Shown here: one piece after another, positions 24,331-33,315 of the stretch
How the letters are laid out: each line of letters begins with the position of its first letter
Numbering within the stretch: the stretch's first letter is position 1
Assembly (NCBI GenBank): GCA_002712005.1
Contig: PASP01000006.1
Span: forward strand, 242,822-306,821
Length of the DNA: 64,000 nt
Origin: Halobacteriovoraceae bacterium
GTDB lineage: Bacteria > Bdellovibrionota > Bacteriovoracia > Bacteriovoracales > Bacteriovoracaceae
Reading direction: 5' to 3'
Translations under genes and position numbers: made by a program
The notes under the pieces: model-generated
The model's input: the letters and a program-made list of their open reading frames with translations, nothing else
What the model was told of the DNA's origin: nothing
Database searches by the model: none

Positions 24331-25710
24331 TTGGAATTATTTCTCATATTATCCAGTATGATTGCCTTCATTATTTTACTGAATATATGTCTTCAGGCCG
24401 TATTCTATCTACAGACAAAAGACAAAGAATATTTTTATCAGATTCTTTTATGGCTTCTCTCTCTTATGTACTTAGGAGTCAACTTACTGTTTAACCAGGG
24501 TACTATGACCATGATTATGGCCTTTGCTACGATCATGCCCTCTATGCTTACCCTTGCCCTCATTTCAAGTTACTACACCAAATTAAAAATTAATTGGATG
24601 GGCTACATACTCTTCTACTTAGTAAGCATTGGATTATCCTTCTTTTTAAATTCTTTAAATATGAATTTTATCATCACATCTGCTCCAGTCGCTCTGGCCG
24701 TAGGTTTGCCCACTTTCATTATGGGGGTAAGAATCCTCAAACACCAAAGACATAAAGGTTTTCTCTATGTGGCCTTGGCCATATTTTTGATTCTTCAATC
24801 GGTTCATATGTTTGACTACCCTTTTCTAAGGACAGATTCAAAAAATTTACTATGGGCGTTTGCACTTATCTATACCCTTTTCCAAGCACTCTCTCTTATT
24901 TTTCCCGCTATTAATATTACCCGTAAAGAAGAAAAGATAACTCAGGACCTAAGAGCACAAGTTAAAGAACAAACAAAGGAGCTTCAAAAGGCCCTAGATC
25001 TTAAGGACATTACCTATCAGGTACTAGTTCATGATTTTGCCAACTATGTCTTTGCCCTTATTGCCAATTTAAGGGCGATCAAACGAACGGATCTCACCGA
25101 GGGGCAACTTAAGATCGCGAATACGAATTCAAGTATTTTAGAAAAAATGAAAGATTTAATTCGAGAAATAAGACAACTCGAAAGAATCTTAAATACCAAT
25201 AGCAATGAAGAGATGAAATTCGAATATAAAAACCTTCATCAACTTATTTGCGAAGTAGAAAAGGCCTACACTCCAAAGCTTGAATCCAAGAAATTAAAAA
25301 TTATAAATGATATTCCAAAGGAACTAGAGGTTTACGTATATGAGCCTTTCTTCTCCATTTCCATTATTGGAAATTATCTCTCCAATGCTATAAAGTTTTC
25401 TAATCCAAATTCATCTATCCGAGTTTTTGTGCATATTAATGAAATGCAAAATCTCTCCATTACCATAGAAGATAGTGGCATTGGCATGTCACAAGATGAC
25501 TTAGAAAAACTCAATCGTGCCACGTCTCCAAGAAGAAGAACAGGGACTCATAAGGAATCAGGAATTGGATTGGGGACCTTAATTGCCACTAACTATATTC
25601 GCATTCATGGGTTTCAAGTGGTATTCGATTCACAAGAGGCCAATCCAAAAGAGAATATTCCAGGTCGTACAACTATAAATATTAAACTAAATCGCAAACA
25701 ATATAGGTAA
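24331..25710 (+). CDS. Membrane sensor histidine kinase
   Basis: 459 aa, TTG start at 24331 after TAGGGAG. About seven hydrophobic segments occupy residues 1-195, with no recognisable extracellular domain. A short coiled coil (about 195-225) leads to the phosphoacceptor VLVHDFANYV (His234). The ATPase domain is complete: GNYLSNAIKFS (N box), IEDSGIGMSQDD (G1) and ESGIGLGTLIATNYIRIHG (G2). No response regulator adjoins. The signal sensed by the multi-pass region is unknown. An upstream AT-rich stretch probably contains the promoter. Confidence 0.9.
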   Translation: MELFLILSSMIAFIILLNICLQAVFYLQTKDKEYFYQILLWLLSLMYLGVNLLFNQGTMTMIMAFATIMPSMLTLALISSYYTKLKINWMGYILFYLVSIGLSFFLNSLNMNFIITSAPVALAVGLPTFIMGVRILKHQRHKGFLYVALAIFLILQSVHMFDYPFLRTDSKNLLWAFALIYTLFQALSLIFPAINITRKEEKITQDLRAQVKEQTKELQKALDLKDITYQVLVHDFANYVFALIANLRAIKRTDLTEGQLKIANTNSSILEKMKDLIREIRQLERILNTNSNEEMKFEYKNLHQLICEVEKAYTPKLESKKLKIINDIPKELEVYVYEPFFSISIIGNYLSNAIKFSNPNSSIRVFVHINEMQNLSITIEDSGIGMSQDDLEKLNRATSPRRRTGTHKESGIGLGTLIATNYIRIHGFQVVFDSQEANPKENIPGRTTINIKLNRKQYR

Positions 25711-25716
25711 GCATAC

Positions 25717-27111
25717 TCACTTTCGAGATTTTAAGTATTGATGAAACTTATTCATGACAAAGAGATGAATAATCGCCTGAGTAAACTTGTAGAAAATCCA
25801 GGGTAAGGCCGGTCGAAAATCTAAAAGAGCAATCAAGAAACAATTCTGGGCCGGCATCCATCGAAATTCTAAGCGACCGTTAAATGATTTGCGTGAGGCC
25901 AAAAATCCACTCACTACATAGTAGACAACACGATTATCATCACCTCGTTTATCACTCTTTCGTAAATGAAGAAGCTTTATTCCTAGCCCTTTAAAGAAGA
26001 CATCATGATCTTTTCTTTCTACGAGTATAAAGGGTTTGAAAAACTTAGGAAGCCATGAAAAATAGAGATTGGAAACTTCTAGTGCCGACATTTTCTTGCT
26101 TGCAAACATTCTTTGCAAGGAAGAAACATTCTTTAGGACAGGAATATTAATATCTAATTTAAAATCTGTAATACGCCAGATCCATCCTTCATCATGGGAT
26201 GCACGACTATCGGCAATAGATTGAGAAAAGGACTTATACTGATGATTTTCGATCAGAAGTTGATGGTCCTTTCTTACAACCATATCGTGCTTTAAAGATT
26301 CCACGAGAGGGTATACAAGATGAGTATCACACCCTGTAATTTGCGATACCCAAAATCTTGAAAGCATAGGAGATAAAAAAGGAACGGAAATCGCCTTTCT
26401 CTTCTTCCCCATAACTTCAGCTGTCTTTAAGAGCATATTCTTATAAGTTAGGATTTCAGGGCCACCTATATCATAGACATCTTCTAAATTATCAATATGA
26501 TCAAAGCAATAATCGAGAGAAATAAGAACATACGACAAATCAATAGTCTGACATTTCGAATTCGTCCACTTAGGACAAAGAAACAAAGGAAGTCGATTGA
26601 CTAGTCTCTCTAAAATTTTAAAACTACTTCCCTCTTTTCCAACGATCAATCCAGCACGAAGGGTGGTCACGCTTGTTCCGTATTGACCAAGTGTAGATTC
26701 AATTTCACTTCGACTTTTTAAATGCTCTGACAATTCTGAACGTTCAAGATTATCGGGAATGAGACCACTTATATAAATAATTTTCTTAACACCATTTTTA
26801 GCACAGGCACGGGCAAAATTATCAGCAAGATAGAGATCATAATCTCGGAAGCTTCCCTGAGAAAGAGATACGGGAGGAATCATAGAGTGAATGAGATAAA
26901 TCAGAACATCAACATCCTTTGTGACCTTCTCAGCTTCGATCATCGAGAAACCGTTACAACTACGCCATATTGTATTATCTTTCTTTGCTCCATCAAGCTG
27001 ATCAGTAATCTTTCGACTAAGAGCTATAATTTCATAGTCTGAACGTCCCTTCAGATGTTTTAATAGATTCTTTCCTATGAAGCCCGTAGCTCCAGTAACA
27101 CAGATTCTCAA
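25717..27111 (-). CDS. NAD(P)-dependent SDR/epimerase with C-terminal DUF2867
   Basis: 464 aa. The N-terminus CVTGATGFIGKNLLKHLKG is a Rossmann dinucleotide-binding motif of the atypical SDR type, with IYISGLIP and the family's extended fold to about residue 290. The C-terminal 150 residues, with YYVVSGFLASRKSFNGRLEF and FRPALPWIFYKFTQ, look like DUF2867, which commonly follows this SDR type. The substrate is unknown. A histidine-kinase gene ends 7 bases away in convergent orientation. Confidence 0.82.
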   Translation of the reverse strand: MRICVTGATGFIGKNLLKHLKGRSDYEIIALSRKITDQLDGAKKDNTIWRSCNGFSMIEAEKVTKDVDVLIYLIHSMIPPVSLSQGSFRDYDLYLADNFARACAKNGVKKIIYISGLIPDNLERSELSEHLKSRSEIESTLGQYGTSVTTLRAGLIVGKEGSSFKILERLVNRLPLFLCPKWTNSKCQTIDLSYVLISLDYCFDHIDNLEDVYDIGGPEILTYKNMLLKTAEVMGKKRKAISVPFLSPMLSRFWVSQITGCDTHLVYPLVESLKHDMVVRKDHQLLIENHQYKSFSQSIADSRASHDEGWIWRITDFKLDINIPVLKNVSSLQRMFASKKMSALEVSNLYFSWLPKFFKPFILVERKDHDVFFKGLGIKLLHLRKSDKRGDDNRVVYYVVSGFLASRKSFNGRLEFRWMPAQNCFLIALLDFRPALPWIFYKFTQAIIHLFVMNKFHQYLKSRK

Positions 27112-27242
27112 AATGCCTCCCTACATCTATTGTAATAGAAAAGAGACCAATAGATATGAAAATTTCTTAGATGGTTGAGTTAAAATTAGGGATTTTTTAC
27201 ACTTCATAAACGTAAATGTTGAGAATCTGATATGAATACAAA

Positions 27243-28073
27243 ATGAAATCATACTCCATTCTCTTCATTCTTTTTTTTCACACCCTTATTCAAAATGGAT
27301 GGGCGCGTGAATATGTTGAAGTTGAGCTAAATAATGGGAAAATCATATCAGGAGAGCTTCTAGAGCTCTATTCGGATAAGTGGTTCTATGAAGAAACTGA
27401 TGCCCCGGATGAGTATCTCCTTCTCTTTAGTTACGGCATTTATGATGAAAAGAAGACGAATGAAAGTCCTTTTCAAATTTATAATACGAGAGAGATCAAA
27501 AAATATACTTCCTATGCTTTTCAAACCCAGCTCTATGATACCTATCTTAAAAACAATGAAATCATTTTCAAATCTCATCCCGTAATGGATGCCACAACGA
27601 TCACTGGTAATGAAGGTCATCATAAATATGAAAAAATGTTTGGAAATTTTGCTTGGGATATTGGAGTCATGGATCAAAGAGGAAAATTCTTTGAAGAAGA
27701 AGGCTTGAGCAATGAAAATTACTTTATCTTCGGTAAGGAAGTCTATTCACCTTTTAGGGGAATTATCGTTGGGGCTCAAAAAAGTTGGCCGGATAATCCT
27801 GCTGACCCATCCCTAAGCTCAGACTTATCTGGCAAGACCAATAACTATCTCACTATAAAAATCCATTCCCATATATTCTTAAGCCTTGTTCACTTTCAAG
27901 AAAATACTATTCCAGTTGAAATTGGAGATAAAATTGAAGAGGGTACGTATTTGGGAAAAGTTGGTAACTCTGGAATCAGTTATCTCCCCCACTTACACTA
28001 CACTCTCTATACATATATAGAAAAGCTGGACCGGTTTATATCAATACCGGCCCTTACAGAATGGCAAGATTAG
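27243..28073 (+). CDS. Exported M23-type (LytM-like) peptidase
   Basis: 276 aa with a signal peptide (KSYSILFILFFHTLIQNGWA). The M23 core is visible: EGHHKYEKMFGNFAWDIGV supplies the first His and Asp ligands, VYSPFRGIIVGA is the usual strand before the core, LVHFQ replaces the common AHL, and YLPHLHYTLY is the HLH ligand motif. The spacing GDKIEEGTYLGKVGNSG before HLH is typical. All expected zinc ligands seem kept, so a peptidoglycan or protein endopeptidase of the periplasm is likely. It ends overlapping the convergent carbonic anhydrase gene by 4 bases. Confidence 0.85.
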   Translation: MKSYSILFILFFHTLIQNGWAREYVEVELNNGKIISGELLELYSDKWFYEETDAPDEYLLLFSYGIYDEKKTNESPFQIYNTREIKKYTSYAFQTQLYDTYLKNNEIIFKSHPVMDATTITGNEGHHKYEKMFGNFAWDIGVMDQRGKFFEEEGLSNENYFIFGKEVYSPFRGIIVGAQKSWPDNPADPSLSSDLSGKTNNYLTIKIHSHIFLSLVHFQENTIPVEIGDKIEEGTYLGKVGNSGISYLPHLHYTLYTYIEKLDRFISIPALTEWQD

Positions 28074-28633
28074 AGAAAATCAATTTTACCAGAGGATAGA
28101 TTATAGTAGGCCGGAATAATCTTAACTTTATTTTCGCCAACGGCCTGGGAAATAATATCTGATTCAGATACCAAGCGTTCAGCAACAACTTGTGCATTAC
28201 ACTTTACCACTGTATTAACATCCTCAGACTTGGCCTTATCAACAGCTGGTTGAATTTGTTCAAGTAAGTGATTGAGATTTTTGCCATTATCTCCACCGGC
28301 CATTGCAGCAGTAACAGCACCGCAACTTTCATGACCAAGAACAATAATGACTTGGGATTTTAAATGAGCGACAGCGTACTCAATACTCGCCATAGAATCC
28401 GTATTGGCAATATTTCCTGCAACTCTAACAACAAAGAGCTCACCTAGTCCTGCATCAAACGCGATCTCAGGAACAACACGACTATCAGCACAACTTAAAA
28501 TAATAGCATAAGGCGATTGCCCTGAGCTTAATTCTTCTTTTCGAGATTGACCAATATTATCGTGAGTCAATTGATCTGATGTAAAACGTTGATTACCCTC
28601 TTTTAAGCGCGAAATAATCTCTTCAATTGTCAT
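28070..28633 (-). CDS. Beta-carbonic anhydrase
   Basis: 187 aa. Zinc ligands and active-site pair are all present: ILSCADSR (Cys48, Asp50, Arg52) and LGHESCGAV (His101, Cys104). The stretch VVRVAGN is also typical. It interconverts CO2 and bicarbonate in the cytoplasm; the short length fits the bacterial clade without extra domains. The stop codon overlaps that of the M23 gene (TTAG). Confidence 0.95.
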   Translation of the reverse strand: MTIEEIISRLKEGNQRFTSDQLTHDNIGQSRKEELSSGQSPYAIILSCADSRVVPEIAFDAGLGELFVVRVAGNIANTDSMASIEYAVAHLKSQVIIVLGHESCGAVTAAMAGGDNGKNLNHLLEQIQPAVDKAKSEDVNTVVKCNAQVVAERLVSESDIISQAVGENKVKIIPAYYNLSSGKIDFL

Positions 28634-28720
28634 GTAGCTCTCTCCTCATATCGTTTTAAACGGATATATCATAAACAATATAAAATGAAGTATCAAAATT
28701 TAAATAAGAGAGGATTTTCG

Positions 28721-29866
28721 CTAATTTAACTTATAAAAAGAAATTAACTTATTGATATCTGCTCCAATATAGAGGCCTCCAGCGAAGCGACCTTTTGTAT
28801 CATGGAGGCGAATATAAATTCCAACTTCAAAAGAATTAGAAGATTCATCAAAGTAGATATTAGAAATATTTCGAATACTGAATTCCTTAAATTCTTTCAA
28901 TATCTGAAATTTCTCTTCATCACTTTGATCAAAGTCAGAAGTCATTTTTAAAGTTGAAAGAAGACCACCTTGATGATTAAAAACAAAGGCTTCAGTCACA
29001 TAAGGATAGTCCTTCGCTAACTTTTTAAGTTTTTGGGTTAGTGAGTTCTTTAATATCGAATTCTTTAATTTCTTATCATCAGCTCGCCACCTCTTTTCTT
29101 TATCTCCAATATCTTTGATTTCAACTCGATTCATTATGAGTCGTGAAGCGATATTTTTAATATCCTTTGAGATAGAATGCTGAATGGCCCTTTTTCTAAT
29201 TTTAGATAAACGAAAGTCATAATTGAGAATACAGCGAATAAAGTTATTTTGAAGTGAATCTCGATTAGCCTTTACCTTTTTTTCAAAACTTTCACTGATC
29301 TGGATCCCTACATCTTTAAAAAGGAAGGTATGGGTATCGTAATTATGAAAGTCAAAGTGTTCAGGTAATTGAGAGCGATAGAGTAAAATTGCACCAATTC
29401 TATTACTCTTTAAACCCTTCAATAGTGAATCCGTACTTGTCACAATAAATTCTGGTTTTAACTTGGGATGCCCCTTAATTAAGTTTTCATGCTCCCCACG
29501 AATAAGCCCAACCTCAATATTTTCATCAAGATTAATCATTTTCTTAGAGATTAGAATAACTTCATCTATATAAATGGGCAAAAGGCTGAAGCTCATATTC
29601 TTATCATTTACATGGACCGGATAATAAGCATCAATTTTTCCTTCTTTAATATATTTAAGTCCTCTTAAATTAGGAAAACTTTCAAAACTGAATCGATGCT
29701 TGCGAGAGCGGGTTGTACATTTGAGAATATTTTCAATATCTGATTGGCCAACGGGCCCTGCATTTGATTTAGAAACGCCAATACGTATCTCTGCGGCTTG
29801 AACAGAGGATAAAAGAAGGGAAAGGTTCAAAAAGAAAACGAATAGGAGTAAGTTAAAATTTTTCAT
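28721..29866 (-). CDS. Periplasmic solute-binding-like protein fused to a PDC-like sensor domain
   Basis: 381 aa with a signal peptide (KNFNLLLFVFFLNLSLLLSS, then VQAAE). Residues about 23-225 resemble the type 2 solute-binding fold (AEIRIGVSKSNAGPVG, EVGLIRGEHENLIKGHP, GAILLYRSQLPEHFDF). Residues about 270-381 resemble a PDC/Cache sensor (YPYVTEAFVFNHQGGLLSTL, RLHDTKGRFAGGLYIG). No membrane helix or ABC partner is seen, so it would be soluble in the periplasm or attached otherwise. The LOV-DHp gene lies 31 bases upstream on the same strand, suggesting a joint signalling role. Confidence 0.7.
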   Translation of the reverse strand: MKNFNLLLFVFFLNLSLLLSSVQAAEIRIGVSKSNAGPVGQSDIENILKCTTRSRKHRFSFESFPNLRGLKYIKEGKIDAYYPVHVNDKNMSFSLLPIYIDEVILISKKMINLDENIEVGLIRGEHENLIKGHPKLKPEFIVTSTDSLLKGLKSNRIGAILLYRSQLPEHFDFHNYDTHTFLFKDVGIQISESFEKKVKANRDSLQNNFIRCILNYDFRLSKIRKRAIQHSISKDIKNIASRLIMNRVEIKDIGDKEKRWRADDKKLKNSILKNSLTQKLKKLAKDYPYVTEAFVFNHQGGLLSTLKMTSDFDQSDEEKFQILKEFKEFSIRNISNIYFDESSNSFEVGIYIRLHDTKGRFAGGLYIGADINKLISFYKLN

Positions 29867-29897
29867 ATCTTATTTTACACCACAAATTCTATTTAAG

Positions 29898-30503
29898 TCA
29901 CTTTTTTTTATAATAATCAAACTTTTCAAATTCAGAGAGGTGCTCAATATCAAGAGAATAGTTGAGTATTCGAGCAAAGGCATCTTCAAGCTTTGATTGA
30001 AATTCCTTTTTCTTCTCAGCGCAATTGATTTCCTCAAATCGATCAGACAGACCATTGAGAATAATCGTTAAAGGATTATTGATATAGTGCTTAATTTCAC
30101 CATCAGAAATCTTCTCTAGACTTTTATTACTATAGTGAAGACCTTTTTCCTCTGTGATATCGTTTTGAAATCCAAGATAAAGACTCTCCCTAGAGCTTCT
30201 TATAGGGAGTAAAAGTAGACGATTAAGAAAAGGAGTACCATCGGCTTTGTAATTGATAATATCTTGAATACACGCCTTACGATGAAAGAAGCAATTTTTC
30301 ATAAATTCAATCGAATCTTTTGAAGTGAGCTTGCCTTGTAAGAACGATAAATTTCTTCCTATCGCAAAATCAGGAGTGTAACCCGTATTGGCAAAGAATT
30401 TAGAATTGGCATAGATGCAAGGACGATCACGATCAGGAGAGGTATCAACGATAGTCAGGCAAAAGGGAAATGCCTCTCCAATATTAATTAAAGTATCTTT
30501 CAT
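29898..30503 (-). CDS. Cysteine-less LOV/PAS domain with a histidine-kinase DHp, no ATPase domain
   Basis: 201 aa. Residues about 8-120 match a LOV domain: GRNLSFLQG (49-57), DIINYKADGTPFLNRL, and YLGFQNDIT (Gln113). In photoactive LOV domains the FLQ motif begins with Cys in NCRFLQ; here that place is Leu52 (codon 30350-30348). The flavin-contacting Asn84, Asn94 and Gln113 are kept. A DHp-like helix follows with GEIKHYINNPLTIILNG (His139), but the protein ends without the N, G1 or G2 boxes. It may need a partner kinase. A solute-binding/PDC gene follows after 31 bases. Confidence 0.75.
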   Translation of the reverse strand: MKDTLINIGEAFPFCLTIVDTSPDRDRPCIYANSKFFANTGYTPDFAIGRNLSFLQGKLTSKDSIEFMKNCFFHRKACIQDIINYKADGTPFLNRLLLLPIRSSRESLYLGFQNDITEEKGLHYSNKSLEKISDGEIKHYINNPLTIILNGLSDRFEEINCAEKKKEFQSKLEDAFARILNYSLDIEHLSEFEKFDYYKKK

Positions 30504-30608
30504 CAGTTCATCATAAAGGAGAACGGGTAATTAGCAATCAAAATCGAGTACTTTAATCGAATATGAAGTTTTATTTACAAATTTCTAAAGCGTATTAGAA
30601 TAAGTTTT

Positions 30609-31199
30609 ATGAAAAGATCACTTCCCCATGTTGTAAGGCAAGCCCAAATCAAGGCCAGAAAAGAGCCCGAATTAAAGAAGTATATAATTGATCAAATGAG
30701 ACGACTTACTTCCTTTTCAAATCCGGATGAACTTATCCGTTGGCTTTACGAAGAAGTAGATCGTTTGATAGCGACTGACCGTGATTTGAAAAATTCAACT
30801 TGTCACAAAGGTTGCCACTTTTGTTGCTATCATCCTATATCTCTCTCCCCAAAAGAAATGAATTATCTAAACAGAACAAAGCCTGACTATTCTGAAGCGA
30901 GACTAAAGATTCAATACGATCACTTCAATCATGGAGCGCCCATTAATTACGAACAAAGGGCCTGTATTTATCTTGATAAAATAAAGGGTGAATGCTCAGT
31001 CTATAAGAATAGACCGTTGATCTGTCGCTTAACCCATGTTGTGACTGAGCCTGTGAATTGTCACTATGAAAATGACACGACTCCTATTGAACATCTCCCC
31101 CTCACCGAAGCCGCCCTTTTAATCGGTGCCTTCTATATGATCTATCCTGAGGTAGAAATCATCCCCACTTTAATCAAAGAAGATCCCGTTTCCAATTAA
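30609..31199 (+). CDS. YkgJ-family cysteine cluster protein
   Basis: 196 aa. Cys pattern: CHKGCHFCCYHPISLS (around residues 67-82), then CIYLDKIKGECSVYKNRPLI followed by CR. This eight-Cys arrangement defines the YkgJ/UPF0153 family, thought to bind zinc or an iron-sulfur cluster. The protein seems cytoplasmic and its role is unproven. The stop overlaps the convergent gene's stop in a shared TTAA. It is divergent from the LOV gene. Confidence 0.9.
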   Translation: MKRSLPHVVRQAQIKARKEPELKKYIIDQMRRLTSFSNPDELIRWLYEEVDRLIATDRDLKNSTCHKGCHFCCYHPISLSPKEMNYLNRTKPDYSEARLKIQYDHFNHGAPINYEQRACIYLDKIKGECSVYKNRPLICRLTHVVTEPVNCHYENDTTPIEHLPLTEAALLIGAFYMIYPEVEIIPTLIKEDPVSN

Positions 31200-31606
31200 C
31201 CATTACCTTCTCTCTCTTCTTTTCTCACCATTTCAACATTCTTCTCATAGAGAACCCTATTTTTCTTTGAGAGATTTTTAAAAAGAATCTTCTTAAACTT
31301 ATCTTTATGCTTTTCTACGGCAGGGGCTAGTAATTCGACCAGAAAATAATTTTCATTAACATTAGATAATTCATTAAAGACTCTCGAAATTTCAATGGCC
31401 AATTTTTCATTCCAATTCACACTTAGGTGCTGAGCAGATTCTCTAATAAGAGCATAGAGATCGTTACCACCATTGCCTTTCACGACTTTGATTTGTTGTA
31501 ATTTTTCTATGTAGTGCTGATCCAGCGAAGAGCTCAACGTATGATGAGAAAAACCCATAAGAAAGACCATCATGAGAATAAATTTCAGAAAATTTTGAGT
31601 TTTCAT
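31196..31606 (-). CDS. Small exported protein of unknown function
   Basis: 136 aa with a signal peptide (KTQNFLKFILMMVFLMGFS). The mature part is helix-like and ends KEEREGNG. The ATG at 31606 overlaps the upstream CHAP gene's stop (ATGA) and has AGGAGG upstream, so the two are translationally coupled and it may be a partner of that hydrolase, for example an inhibitor or chaperone. This is inference from position only. Confidence 0.65.
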   Translation of the reverse strand: MKTQNFLKFILMMVFLMGFSHHTLSSSLDQHYIEKLQQIKVVKGNGGNDLYALIRESAQHLSVNWNEKLAIEISRVFNELSNVNENYFLVELLAPAVEKHKDKFKKILFKNLSKKNRVLYEKNVEMVRKEEREGNG

Positions 31607-33087
31607 TGAGGTACCTCCTGCAGGCGTTCTTTATAAGAATCAGGGATTTGATAATAAATGGCAATAGGTCTTCTCAGCCCACCAATACGAGTAGGTTCAT
31701 CATTAATGAAGTCACTGATATATTCATTAGCAGAGGCTTTAATTTCAATATGCCCAGGAGCACCTCTTCTTACACCGTCAACGGTTGAATTGCGGCGAGA
31801 ATTAATTTTTTCGTAAACAATAATAGCCCCAGGAGGAGCCGTTTCCGGCGTAAGGTGCGACATTTCTGGATAATCGAGTATATTCTCAAAGCCATGATCT
31901 TTTAACCAATTGCCCCCTTCTACAGCATCATCAGCATCACGCCCCCACGGATATTCAGAAAAGTTTGCATAACGCTCTCCACTCTCTGAAGGATATGGAT
32001 AAATAGCATGCTTTACATAAGCAGCACATTTAGCAATGGATTTAGTTGCGGGCTTTGATGAACTATATTCAGTTCCCTTACATAAGCCTCGCAAGCATTT
32101 ACTCGCATTATTTCTAATTCTTTCTATAGTAGCGGCCATGGTGGACTCTTGTGCAGCTCCAGCTAAGGCCTCTTCCAATACTTCTCTATTTTCTCGTGAT
32201 ATTCTTTCTTGCCGTTCTTCCAATTCTCTAGCGTAACGAATGGCCTCAGCACCTAAACCATGGGTAATCTCATTAAGCTCATCTTCATTAAAAGGTGTAA
32301 CGATATTAGGTAGCAAAGAAACCAGAGAATCATGGGCTTCGCAAGTTACTGCGGCTTTTGATGTACTTTCTAAAAGATGAAGGAGATCATTACAATAGGA
32401 AAACTTTCTTGCCCTAACTTCACAAAGCCTCATCGTTTCAGCTGTGATCGCCAAATATTGGGCCAATGCCTGTGGGTCTTCTTGAAGTTCATTAACTTTA
32501 TTTTCTAGAGCATCCGGAGTTTGCATAAAGTCTTCTAAACAGGAAGATGTCGAAAGATTCGGGTCAGAATCATCAGTTGTCGTACATATTCCCTTGCCAT
32601 CTTCTCCTGGTCCAAAAATAAGAGGATTACAGCGAAAGAGATTGGCGCCTCCACAACTATGCTCATACGTTGCACCAAAAGTTTCCATCTCGGCATCACC
32701 TCTTACCCATCGCGACCATGGAAGCATACAATTTTCATCATTATCCATAGTCGCCATCCAGCCACCAAAATGACAATATAGAGTTGGATCATTAGCGAAT
32801 GTACTGGGCAAGAAAAGATCGATAAAGGAATCAGGCCCAGAAAAATTGTGCTGTGAAATTTTTTCTAAGAGGACATTGATTTTTGGATCACTATATTTTG
32901 TAGACTTTGTTTGGATCTCTAAGACCTTCATTAATGTATGATGAAATTCAGTCTTTTCTTTAAAAGTTAAATCATCATAGGCAAGTCTGATAGTGTCGGG
33001 ATGAAAATCTTTAGCATGAATATCTTGCTGATAAGCTCCTATAAGTAGAGTTAGTCCCCATAAAATGAACCATCGCGTACTACTCAT
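31603..33087 (-). CDS. Exported CHAP-type amidase/endopeptidase-like protein
   Basis: The ATG at 33087 (after GGAGAAAGC) is preferred to 33123; 494 aa. A hydrophobic export segment (STRWFILWGLTLLIGAYQQ) is followed by a Cys-containing middle region. The C-terminal 130 residues resemble a CHAP domain: the nucleophile in SIAKCAAYVKHA, TAPPGAIIVYEKI, and the His in GAPGHIEIKAS. CHAP enzymes cut peptidoglycan cross-links or the amide to the sugar. The long N-terminal region may direct localisation. Coupled to the small exported gene behind it. Confidence 0.72.
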   Translation of the reverse strand: MSSTRWFILWGLTLLIGAYQQDIHAKDFHPDTIRLAYDDLTFKEKTEFHHTLMKVLEIQTKSTKYSDPKINVLLEKISQHNFSGPDSFIDLFLPSTFANDPTLYCHFGGWMATMDNDENCMLPWSRWVRGDAEMETFGATYEHSCGGANLFRCNPLIFGPGEDGKGICTTTDDSDPNLSTSSCLEDFMQTPDALENKVNELQEDPQALAQYLAITAETMRLCEVRARKFSYCNDLLHLLESTSKAAVTCEAHDSLVSLLPNIVTPFNEDELNEITHGLGAEAIRYARELEERQERISRENREVLEEALAGAAQESTMAATIERIRNNASKCLRGLCKGTEYSSSKPATKSIAKCAAYVKHAIYPYPSESGERYANFSEYPWGRDADDAVEGGNWLKDHGFENILDYPEMSHLTPETAPPGAIIVYEKINSRRNSTVDGVRRGAPGHIEIKASANEYISDFINDEPTRIGGLRRPIAIYYQIPDSYKERLQEVPQ

Positions 33088-33315
33088 GCTTTCTCCAAAA
33101 TTTCTCACCTTACTGAGATCCACAAATTCTCCTCAACTTCACAAGTCTTAATCTCTCTATCGTCTACACGACCAAAAAACTTAAGTATTTTCCGCTCAAT
33201 ATTAAATACTTAGACGACAATGATGCCCTAAACTGTCTAATACATCTGATTTGCTTTAAAGCGATTAAAAGATACTCTAGGAATCATAATTTTTATTATT
33301 TAAGGAGACCCCATA

